Assembly (NCBI GenBank): GCA_026387595.1
Contig: JAPLLL010000038.1
Coordinates: 1,423 to 8,348, forward strand
Direction of reading: 5' to 3'
From: Candidatus Omnitrophota bacterium
Lineage (GTDB): Bacteria; Omnitrophota; Gorgyraeia; JABMQH01
Length of the DNA: 6,926 nt
Shown: positions 1-5,747 of the stretch, piece after piece
How positions within the stretch are numbered: the first letter of the stretch is position 1
Layout of the letters: every line of letters begins with the position of its first letter
The notes under the pieces: model-generated
What the model was told of the DNA's origin: nothing
Databases searched by the model: none
Seen by the model: the letters and a program-made list of their open reading frames with translations, nothing else
Translations under genes and position numbers: made by a program

Positions 1-2
1 CC

Positions 3-602
3 AAGCTCAGAAATGAGCTTAAAACCTACGCAAGGCCGCAGGATAAGGCAAAGCAGACATTTGAAAAGGTTGACCTGAAAGACGTTTTGGACAAGGCCAT
101 ACGAGTAGTAAAGCTTCAGTCTGCAAAGGCCTTTGATAAAATCGTTCTTGATATACATATCCCGCAACATCTCTCCAATATTCAGGGCAACTTTATTCAA
201 TTGCAGCAGGTATTTGTGAATATGCTTAATAATGCCTACGATGCTATAATTGAAAAACGTAACTATGTCGGCCAGAACCCCGGATCTAACATACCGGCTG
301 ATTATAACGGCTCGATTCAAATCAAGATGGGGGAGGCTAAAAACCGGATCAATATCCATATAATTGATGACGGCATAGGCATGACCGAGGAAATAAGAAA
401 GCGCGTCTTTATCCCGCTTTATACATCAAAGGCCTCTTCGGAAAGAAAGAATGAAAGAGAGACAAGGGGAGGGACCGGGATAGGGCTGTATACAATTCAG
501 ACCATTGTGCGCGGGCATGACGGCAGTATCGATATCCATCATACGGAACGCTTTAAGGGAACGGACTTTCTTATAACACTGCCGGTACTAAGGGAGAAGT
601 AA
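3..602 (+). CDS. Sensor histidine kinase, C-terminal part (5' end outside window)
   Basis: This is the last 199 codons of a two-component sensor kinase; the frame is open to the left edge, so the real start lies outside the window. The visible part begins near the end of the dimerisation helix pair (LKTYARP, like the LxxFARP seen in NtrB/AtoS-type kinases) and then holds a complete GHKL ATP-binding domain. Seen, in partial numbering: N-box QVFVNMLNNAYDAI at 69-82, G1 box DDGIGM at 122-127, an F-box-like FIPLYTSK at 136-143, and G2 box GGTGIGL at 156-162. A polar, Gly/Asn-rich insert follows the N-box (about 85-104). The phospho-accepting His is not in view, nor is any sensor region. It ends with TAA two bases before the GTG of the next gene, a single-domain response regulator that is its likely phosphoryl acceptor. 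The catalytic-domain call is secure; the signal sensed is unknown. Confidence 0.93.
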   Translation, partial: KLRNELKTYARPQDKAKQTFEKVDLKDVLDKAIRVVKLQSAKAFDKIVLDIHIPQHLSNIQGNFIQLQQVFVNMLNNAYDAIIEKRNYVGQNPGSNIPADYNGSIQIKMGEAKNRINIHIIDDGIGMTEEIRKRVFIPLYTSKASSERKNERETRGGTGIGLYTIQTIVRGHDGSIDIHHTERFKGTDFLITLPVLREK

Positions 603-604
603 AA

Positions 605-958
605 GTGAAAAAGCTGCTTATAGTTGACGACGAAAACCTCATGCGCGACTTCGCGAAGCCATTCTTTGAAAAGCAGGGCTACTCGGTTCTTTACAGCGCG
701 AGCGGAAAAGAAGGCCTGGAAGTTTTCCAGAAAGAAAGTCCCGATGCAGTGCTTTTGGACCTGGGCCTGCCCGATATAGACGGAAAAGATGTGTTGGTAA
801 AAATGAAAGGGCTGAATAAGCAAGCTAAAATAATTGTACTAACAGGATTCAGCGATGACGAGATCAAGGAAAAGATCCTGCCGCTTGGCCCGGATGCGTA
901 TTTTACAAAACCGTGCAAATTGCCTTTGATAGCTGAAAAAATAAAGGAGCTGCTATGA
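605..958 (+). CDS. Single-domain response regulator (CheY-like receiver)
   Basis: This 117-residue protein is one receiver domain with no output domain. The acidic pocket is D8-D9, the phospho-acceptor is D52 (LLDLGLPDIDG), the switch Thr is T80 (IIVLTG), and the conserved Lys is K102 (YFTKP). All expected catalytic residues are present, so it should take phosphate from the kinase encoded just upstream. The start is GTG, two bases after the kinase stop codon. A Shine-Dalgarno run AGGGAGAAG lies at 590-599 inside the kinase's last codons, which supports this start and suggests translational coupling. The stop overlaps the next start as ATGA (955-958). Without an effector domain it must act by protein contact or pass phosphate on; the next small gene, which has a His-Asn motif, is a possible partner. 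Very sure of the fold; the downstream target is unknown. Confidence 0.95.
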   Translation: MKKLLIVDDENLMRDFAKPFFEKQGYSVLYSASGKEGLEVFQKESPDAVLLDLGLPDIDGKDVLVKMKGLNKQAKIIVLTGFSDDEIKEKILPLGPDAYFTKPCKLPLIAEKIKELL

Positions 959-1209
959 CCACTTTACGTGATATATTCCATTCTATCGCCAACTGGCATA
1001 ATAAGATCACTGTGGCATCAGGCTGTACTAAAGAGATAATGAAAATAAAGCCTTTGGATAAACTGACTAAGGAAGAATTAAAGATACAACAGGAAAAACT
1101 GGTGGATCTCTTAGGTAAGATCGAAACCGACGCCGTAAACGCGAATAAACAAGTCGAAGAATTAAAGAATTCTATCTATAAAAAGATGGGCCCCGAAACT
1201 ACGCTATAG
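955..1209 (+). CDS. Small helical protein with His-Asn motif, possible stand-alone phosphotransfer protein
   Basis: This 84-residue protein belongs to no family I can name with certainty. Its ATG overlaps the stop of the upstream receiver gene (ATGA), and AAAGGAG at 943-949 gives a good ribosome binding site, so it is very likely translated as the third gene of a kinase-receiver operon. The sequence suggests two helices. The first (about 3-30) contains W14-H15-N16-K17-I18-T19 followed by Gly23. This resembles the H-box of the histidine kinase dimerisation domain (HDxNNxLT...G), with H15 as the candidate phospho-site. The second (about 37-77) is a charged, Leu-spaced, probably coiled-coil helix. 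It has no ATP-binding domain, signal peptide or membrane segment. By inference it could be a dimeric DHp- or Hpt-like phosphotransfer protein (compare the idea of Spo0B). It could instead be a non-catalytic adaptor. It runs 11 bases into the convergent gene at its 3' end. Confidence 0.7.
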   Translation: MTTLRDIFHSIANWHNKITVASGCTKEIMKIKPLDKLTKEELKIQQEKLVDLLGKIETDAVNANKQVEELKNSIYKKMGPETTL

Positions 1210-2797
1210 GAAGCCTTATTGTAAACGCCGTTCCTTTATTTTCCTCGCTTTTTACGCTAATCTCGCCTTTATGTTCTTTTATTATCCCGTATACTATTGA
1301 CATCCCAAGGCCGGTTCCGGTCTCTTTCGTGGTATAGAAAGGGTCAAAGATATGTTCCAAATCCTTTTTGGCCATACCCTTGCCTGTATCCTCAATTATA
1401 ATCTCGACATAACCGGCAACAGGCTTGGTTACAATAGCTATCTTGCCATCCTCTTTCATGGCATCTATGGCGTTTAAAAACAAGTTTAAGAATACCTGTT
1501 TAATTTGGTTAGGGTCGATATTAAGTAAGGGCAGGGAAGAGTCAAAATCTTTCAATACCTCGATCCGATTTTTTATGAAATCGTTATTTAAAAATGACAG
1601 TGTTTGCTCTATAAGCGTATGTATATTTATTTGTTCAAGTTTTAATTGCCTGGGCTTTGAAAAATCCAGTAATTGCTGGACGATACTATTTATCTTGTCA
1701 ACTTCCGCGCCTACAATCTTGCAGAATTTGTCGATAAACCCGGGTTCGTTGTATTTGGTGGGAAGGTATTCAGTGAAAGTTTTAATACCTGTTAAGGGAT
1801 TTTTAATCTCGTGAGCCATTCCGGCTGCAAGAGTGCCCACTACTTTGAGGCGTTCAGTGCGTTTTAACTCTTCCTGGGCTTTTTCGAGTTCAGCGGATAG
1901 AACAGCTTGAGAGCGCTTAAAAAAATATTTATCGACAAAAGGCTGAACTAAATTCTTAAGAGGTTGGAACATAAGAGTAAACATAACTATTACACCTAAT
2001 GTCCATGGGATAGACTTATATCCCATAAATCCTCGAAACGCAACTTCCATTATGTAAACAATAATGAAGTATATGATGGTAATAACGGTAGCCAAAATTG
2101 AGTATATGGCGGTTTTGCGGATAACAATGCCTATATCCAGTAATTGGTGGCGGATGATTGCATAAGTAATTAGAATGACAAATCCTGATACAAGTATATT
2201 TCCATATGGCAATATAGGAATGTTATACCACAAGAAAAAATTCGTAGCACCGCCGCTCCAGCCTATTAATGCGGCTAAAAGAAAATATTTTATTTGATTT
2301 CGTTTTATACCACGAGATTGCTTATAATCCTTAAGAGTTAAAAATAGTCCATAACATACAACTGAAATCCAGATACTTAAAAATAAATGAAATAGAATAC
2401 CGGGATTAGGCCAGAAAGAAAAGCAAGCTTTTGGAGAAACGCTCTTAATGAAATATCTTGTCGAATCAGCAATCAGCATTAGACAAGCATATATGTATAG
2501 CATTGATAGTACTTTGCGCTTATTCTTTTGGATATTAAATAAAACGAAAATAAGATGCACATAAAATATTGGAATAAAAATTGAACCAGCCATTAAGCCT
2601 CGCGTAAAAATAAGGGCGGGATATTCTGCTGTTGATATTTGCCATAGGAAATAAAAGGCGCTCCATACAAATATGCTTAAGCACATTAAGCCGAAAGTGA
2701 TATTTCTCGCATCCTTTTTATTTTTAATAAAAACAAAAGCCCCTAACACAAGGCTTGTTATCGCATTTAATAAGGCAGAGAAGCTAAAAAAATTCAT
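1199..2797 (-). CDS. Membrane-bound sensor histidine kinase with multi-span N-terminal domain
   Basis: This complete 532-residue kinase has about seven to nine hydrophobic segments in its first 280 residues (for example 8-25, 33-52, 69-89, 97-111, 134-155, 171-190, 198-215, 231-253, 264-278). The layout resembles the 7TM histidine kinase N-terminal modules, which have no extracytoplasmic domain. A short linker helix (about 298-318) leads to the dimerisation domain with H-box GMAHEIKNPLTGIKTF and phospho-acceptor H329. The ATP-binding domain then has N-box QVFLNLFLNAIDAM (434-447), G1 box EDTGKGM (469-475), F-box FDPFYTTK (484-491) and G2 box GTGLGMS (494-500). It is therefore an intact NtrB-like kinase. 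It starts 10 bases after the stop of the receiver gene 2808-3170, its likely partner. No clear Shine-Dalgarno precedes the ATG, so translation may depend on coupling. The membrane half is unusually AT-rich compared with neighbouring genes. The ligand is unknown. Confidence 0.95.
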   Translation of the reverse strand: MNFFSFSALLNAITSLVLGAFVFIKNKKDARNITFGLMCLSIFVWSAFYFLWQISTAEYPALIFTRGLMAGSIFIPIFYVHLIFVLFNIQKNKRKVLSMLYIYACLMLIADSTRYFIKSVSPKACFSFWPNPGILFHLFLSIWISVVCYGLFLTLKDYKQSRGIKRNQIKYFLLAALIGWSGGATNFFLWYNIPILPYGNILVSGFVILITYAIIRHQLLDIGIVIRKTAIYSILATVITIIYFIIVYIMEVAFRGFMGYKSIPWTLGVIVMFTLMFQPLKNLVQPFVDKYFFKRSQAVLSAELEKAQEELKRTERLKVVGTLAAGMAHEIKNPLTGIKTFTEYLPTKYNEPGFIDKFCKIVGAEVDKINSIVQQLLDFSKPRQLKLEQINIHTLIEQTLSFLNNDFIKNRIEVLKDFDSSLPLLNIDPNQIKQVFLNLFLNAIDAMKEDGKIAIVTKPVAGYVEIIIEDTGKGMAKKDLEHIFDPFYTTKETGTGLGMSIVYGIIKEHKGEISVKSEENKGTAFTIRLPIA

Positions 2798-2807
2798 TTT
2801 TGATTGC

Positions 2808-3170
2808 TTATAGTAGTGCTTTTTTAACTGTGGTTTTCACTACCTTGCTGTCAAACGGCTTGGTGATGTACTCAAAGATACCGTATTTAGTGGCTTCGCG
2901 GGCAGTTTCAACGCTTTGGTAGCCGGTTATCATGATAACCTTCAGGTTGGGTTTGTGGCGGTGGAGCTCTTTTAACGTTTCAAGGCCGTTTTTCTGCGGC
3001 ATTTTTATATCCATTATGACAAGGTCCGGGTTGTTTACCTTAAGATAGTCGAGCGCCTCAACTCCGTTTGTCGCGAATGAAAGCTTATAATCCTCGCTCA
3101 GGATAAGGTTAAGGGATTCCCGCACGCCTTCTTCATCATCGCAGATCAGAACTTGCTTTTTATTATTCAT
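2808..3170 (-). CDS. Single-domain response regulator (CheY/Spo0F-like receiver)
   Basis: This 120-residue protein is one receiver domain with no output domain. The acidic pocket is D11-D12 (ICDDEEG), the phospho-acceptor is D54 (VIMDIKMP), the switch Thr is T82 (MITGY), and the conserved Lys is K104 (YITKPF). The sequence style (DIKMPQKNGLETL, FEYITKPF) is that of NtrC-class receivers, but the protein stops right after the last receiver helix. The start is backed by AAAGGAG about 8 bases upstream (- strand, about 3178-3184). It is the middle gene of an apparent operon: XRE-cupin regulator (15-base gap), this receiver, then the membrane kinase (10-base gap). That kinase is the natural phosphodonor. 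How the signal reaches an output is not visible; it might act on the XRE-cupin protein or on a distant phosphorelay partner. The fold is certain and the role is inferred. Confidence 0.95.
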   Translation of the reverse strand: MNNKKQVLICDDEEGVRESLNLILSEDYKLSFATNGVEALDYLKVNNPDLVIMDIKMPQKNGLETLKELHRHKPNLKVIMITGYQSVETAREATKYGIFEYITKPFDSKVVKTTVKKALL

Positions 3171-3185
3171 CTAAGGCTCCTTTTC

Positions 3186-3734
3186 TTAAAGGGTTACCGG
3201 GGTTACAACGCACAGGCAGCGGGATTCTCCTGATGCCAAATTCCGTATATGGTGGAGGTATGACGCATCAAAGTAAAGCGTGGCGCCTTTTTCAAGGGTT
3301 GAACGTTCGTCTCCTATGACAACCTCTATCTTGCCGTCCAACACATACAGGAATTTTTCAGTGCCTTTTTTAATCTGTTCGCTGTGGGTGCGGCCGCCCC
3401 GCTTCAGCTTTATAAGGGCAGGGAGCATTTTCTTGTTAAATATATCTTTTGTTAAAATAACGGATGAGGTCTTCTCATCGTGGACAAACAGGTCAGCGTA
3501 ATCCGTTTCTTTTTGCATCGTCATGGGCCTGTCCATCTCGCTGTAAAATTCCGGGAGCGTCATCCCCAGCGCCTTCGCGACGCTGATATGCGAGTGGACC
3601 GTACCGGTCATCTTGCTTGTCTCAATGCGGCTGAGCGTTGCCAGCGCAACACCGCTTTTCTTCGAAAGCTCATTAAGCGTTAAACCGTTCTTCTTGCGCA
3701 GTTCGCGCATCCTCTTTCCGATATTCAGACTCAT
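3186..3734 (-). CDS. XRE-family transcriptional regulator with C-terminal cupin domain
   Basis: This 182-residue protein joins an N-terminal helix-turn-helix of the XRE/Cro type to a C-terminal cupin barrel, a common architecture for small-molecule-responsive regulators (PuuR/SinR-like). Residues about 5-63 form the DNA-binding domain, with LTLNELSKKSGVALATLSRIE (18-38) as the core. Residues about 105-180 form the cupin: H117, E126, the FLYVLDGKIEVVIG strand pair, LEKGATLYFDASYLHHI with H161-H162, and a closing CVVTPV strand. These His and Glu residues could bind metal, as in other cupins, but that is inferred. The start is supported by AAGGAG about 8 bases upstream (- strand, about 3742-3747). 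It is the first gene of the operon that also encodes the receiver and membrane kinase, so it may control its own operon or sense a metabolite tied to that signalling system. The ligand cannot be read from the sequence. Confidence 0.93.
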   Translation of the reverse strand: MSLNIGKRMRELRKKNGLTLNELSKKSGVALATLSRIETSKMTGTVHSHISVAKALGMTLPEFYSEMDRPMTMQKETDYADLFVHDEKTSSVILTKDIFNKKMLPALIKLKRGGRTHSEQIKKGTEKFLYVLDGKIEVVIGDERSTLEKGATLYFDASYLHHIRNLASGESRCLCVVTPVTL

Positions 3735-3767
3735 GATTTTCTCCTTACCTTTCTATTTATGAAAATC

Positions 3768-3798
3768 ATCCCGACCCCGCCCGTGGCGGGGGAGGGAT
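3768..3798 (-). promoter_or_regulatory. Strong GC-rich hairpin in the leader of the XRE operon
   Basis: A near-perfect inverted repeat sits between the divergent genes. The inner stem is 3775-3781 CCCCGCC with 3785-3791 GGCGGGG around a 3-base loop. The outer stem is ATCCC (3768-3772) with GGGAT (3794-3798), separated from the inner stem by a symmetric GA/GA internal loop that could form tandem G-A pairs. With the - strand promoter predicted at 3809-3837, transcription would start near 3802, so this hairpin would form at the very 5' end of the operon mRNA, about 20 bases before the ribosome binding site. It could stabilise the mRNA, act as a protein-binding site, or be a copy of a dispersed repeat. 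It is not followed by a T-run on either strand, and no gene ends here. Confidence 0.6.
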
Positions 3799-3808
3799 TC
3801 TTTAATAA

Positions 3809-3837
3809 AGCTTACCCAGCGTTTAACTATTTGTCAA
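3809..3837 (-). promoter_or_regulatory. Candidate promoter of the XRE-receiver-kinase operon
   Basis: On the - strand a perfect TTGACA (3837 to 3832) is followed 17 bases later by TAAGCT (3814 to 3809), which matches TATAAT at only three positions. A start site near 3802 would give a leader of about 67 bases containing the hairpin at 3768-3798. The good -35 and spacing support the call; the weak -10 suggests either low activity or a need for an activator. Confidence 0.45.
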
Positions 3838-3881
3838 GTTTTTATGTCATTTTTTCAAACCTGTATCTGCGCGAAAAATCG

Positions 3882-3910
3882 TAAACAGCGTAAATTCTTT
3901 GTGGTATAAT
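3882..3910 (+). promoter_or_regulatory. Promoter of the TPR membrane protein gene, probably giving a leaderless mRNA
   Basis: TATAAT at 3905-3910 is a perfect -10 box. TAAACA at 3882-3887 matches the -35 consensus at four of six positions with a 17-base spacer. The expected start site (about 3916-3918) coincides with the ATG at 3918, and no Shine-Dalgarno sequence lies between the -10 box and the ATG. Both points indicate a leaderless transcript. Confidence 0.7.
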
Positions 3911-3917
3911 TAAACAA

Positions 3918-5687
3918 ATGAAAAAAGGGTTGATCATTTCTTTAATAATCGCCGCGGGTCTGGTTGCCTATTCCAATTCTTTGTTCAACCAATTCGTATG
4001 GGATGACAATCAGATAATAGTTCAAAACGAGTATATCCGGGACTTTAAGCACCTGCCGCAAATATTCTTGTCCGACCTGTTCCATTTTGGATATGCCCCT
4101 GGGAATTTTTACCGGCCGGTGCAAACCCTGTCTTACGCAATAGACCACCGGATATGGGGAATGAACCCGTTCGGCTATCACCTAACCAGCGTGGCCTTGC
4201 ATATCCTGGCAGCCATCCTTATATTTTTTCTCATACGGCTTATATTCCAAAATTCCGCGATAGCCTTTTTGACCGGTCTTTTATTTGTCATCCATCCGAT
4301 ACATACCGAAGCGGTTTCGTATATATCGAGCCGCTCGGATATCCTTGCGACAGTTTTCTTGCTGTCGTCGCTTTTGCTGTTTATAAAACATATCAAAGGG
4401 CAGGGGACTGCGCCTTTTTACATATTTTCTGTTTTATTATACGCGTTATCACTGCTTTCGAAAGAAGCAGCTGTTATGTTTCCGCTGCTTTATGTTTTTT
4501 TCGCAGTAATTTTTGCGGCAAAAGATTCCCGTAAAAAATCCGTTGCAGCCGTCGCGCTTTTTTTGATCATTGATCTCCTGTATATAATATTGCGGCTTAC
4601 CGTATTTAACTTTACAAAGGCTCCGGTTTTCGCGGGCTCTGCGCCGCTATTGCAGAGGCTTTATTCTATTCCGCGCGTTTTGCTTGATTACCTGCGCCTT
4701 TTGGTCTTTCCCATAGACCTGCACATGGAAAGAGAAGTGTTGCCGCTTTCGTTCGCAGGGATAGCCCTTTTGGCCGCGGCTGTTATATTCACGGCGTATT
4801 TGATCCTTGCGGCGTATAAAAACAAAAATTATGCAGCACAATCAAATTATTTTGCGGCATGGTTCTTCATAACACTTCTCCCGGCGCTGAACCTTGTGCC
4901 TGTAAATGCGGTTATAGCCGAACACTGGTTATACCTGCCGTCAATAAGCATGTTCCTGTTTGCCGCCGTTGGTTTGAATTCCGCTGCATCAAGATTTAAA
5001 AAAACCATTGTCTATGCGCTGGCTGCCGCGCTTTTCACCGCCTATGCAGCGGCTACGATAAAATACAACACTTTTTGGCATGATAATTCTACGTTATACA
5101 GGCATACGCTGACCCTGTCTCCTGATTCCGCAAGGGTGCATAACAACATGGGTAAGGTCTATGACCTAAGCGGTAATTACGATAAAGCTGCTGCTGAATA
5201 TGAAGCGGCAATTAAAATTAAGCCTGATTATGCTATGGCGCACAATAATCTGGGCGTTGTGCTAGACAAGCTCGGAAGGCCGGAGGAAGCAATAGCGCAT
5301 TACAACACAGCCATTGCTATTAACCCGGATTTTGCTCAGGCGTATAATAATCTTGGTACGACTTACCGTAAAATGGGCATGTTGGATAATGCGATCCCGG
5401 AATATGAGAGATCTGTAAAAATTAAACCGGATTATGCCGAGGCATACAACAACCTGGGGATGGTCTATTATGCGAAAGGGGCGCTGGATACCGCGGCAAA
5501 AGATTATGAAAAAGCGATTAAATTAAATCCGGATCTGGCAGAGGCGTATAACAACCTGGGCGTTGTTTATGCCAGAAAAGGGCTCATGTCTGAGGCCGCC
5601 AAATGCTGGGAAACAGCCTTAAAGATAAACCCTGCTTACGCAAGCCCGAAAGCTAACCTTGAGCGCTTAAGAAAAATGGCGCAATAG
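3918..5687 (+). CDS. TMTC-like multi-pass membrane protein with C-terminal TPR repeats (putative GT-C-type glycosyltransferase)
   Basis: This 589-residue protein has two halves. Residues 1-385 are a membrane domain with about ten or eleven hydrophobic segments (for example 4-21, 90-109, 113-127, 142-157, 166-201, 208-229, 278-298, 310-328, 338-353, 363-381). Its landmarks match the TMTC / GT-C fold: FVWDDN with D29-D30 in the first extracytoplasmic loop, NFYRPV (63-68), HPIHTEAVSYISSRSD (126-141), SKEAAV (181-186) and EHWLYLPS (335-342). Residues 406-575 are five consecutive 34-residue TPR units of the YNNLG...A...YE.A.KI.PD type, followed by a short tail. In this family the membrane half is thought to transfer a sugar, often mannose, from a lipid carrier, and the TPR part to bind the protein target; substrate and activity here are inferred. 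I chose ATG 3918 because MKK plus a hydrophobic segment follows, although there is no ribosome binding site. It stands alone, with no neighbouring sugar genes. Confidence 0.9.
   Translation: MKKGLIISLIIAAGLVAYSNSLFNQFVWDDNQIIVQNEYIRDFKHLPQIFLSDLFHFGYAPGNFYRPVQTLSYAIDHRIWGMNPFGYHLTSVALHILAAILIFFLIRLIFQNSAIAFLTGLLFVIHPIHTEAVSYISSRSDILATVFLLSSLLLFIKHIKGQGTAPFYIFSVLLYALSLLSKEAAVMFPLLYVFFAVIFAAKDSRKKSVAAVALFLIIDLLYIILRLTVFNFTKAPVFAGSAPLLQRLYSIPRVLLDYLRLLVFPIDLHMEREVLPLSFAGIALLAAAVIFTAYLILAAYKNKNYAAQSNYFAAWFFITLLPALNLVPVNAVIAEHWLYLPSISMFLFAAVGLNSAASRFKKTIVYALAAALFTAYAAATIKYNTFWHDNSTLYRHTLTLSPDSARVHNNMGKVYDLSGNYDKAAAEYEAAIKIKPDYAMAHNNLGVVLDKLGRPEEAIAHYNTAIAINPDFAQAYNNLGTTYRKMGMLDNAIPEYERSVKIKPDYAEAYNNLGMVYYAKGALDTAAKDYEKAIKLNPDLAEAYNNLGVVYARKGLMSEAAKCWETALKINPAYASPKANLERLRKMAQ
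5133..5642 (+). repeat. Five tandem 102-base coding repeats (TPR units)
   Basis: Five units of exactly 102 bases encode the 34-residue TPRs of the gene at 3918-5687. The Asn-Asn codon pair recurs at 5142, 5244, 5346, 5448 and 5550. The bases around it are partly conserved (aataatctggg, aacaacctggg), with the last units most alike, which suggests growth by internal duplication. Confidence 0.9.
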
Positions 5688-5704
5688 CCTATTTTAATTT
5701 CAAC

Positions 5705-5732
5705 TTGACATATTTTTTGAACGCGTTATAAT
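5705..5732 (+). promoter_or_regulatory. Consensus promoter of the cobalamin riboswitch / cobUT operon
   Basis: TTGACA at 5705-5710 and TATAAT at 5727-5732 both match the sigma70 consensus perfectly, with a 16-base spacer. The predicted start near 5739-5741 lies just before the first strand of riboswitch stem P1 at 5748. This is the best promoter in the window and implies strong constitutive initiation with control left to the riboswitch. Its -35 box begins only 17 bases after the stop of the TPR gene. Confidence 0.85.
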
Positions 5733-5747
5733 TACATTCAAGGAAAA

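Noticed and set aside
87..602. TTG at 87 as the true start of the first kinase
   Set aside because: The same frame is open to the left edge and encodes kinase-like sequence (LKTYARP...VDLKDVL) before 87, so TTG 87 is internal.
1425..1814. 129-codon + strand open frame
   Set aside because: It lies wholly opposite the kinase H-box and ATP-binding region, has no ribosome binding site, and its product shows no recognisable domain.
3768..3798. GC-rich hairpin as an intrinsic terminator
   Set aside because: Both flanking genes point away from it and no T-run follows on either strand.
4154..4534. 126-codon + strand open frame inside the TMTC-like gene
   Set aside because: It overlaps a clearly conserved membrane domain in another frame and has no family features.
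5133..5642. Regular repeats as a CRISPR array or non-coding tandem repeat
   Set aside because: The 102-base period is in frame and encodes 34-residue TPR units; there are no short identical repeats with unique spacers.
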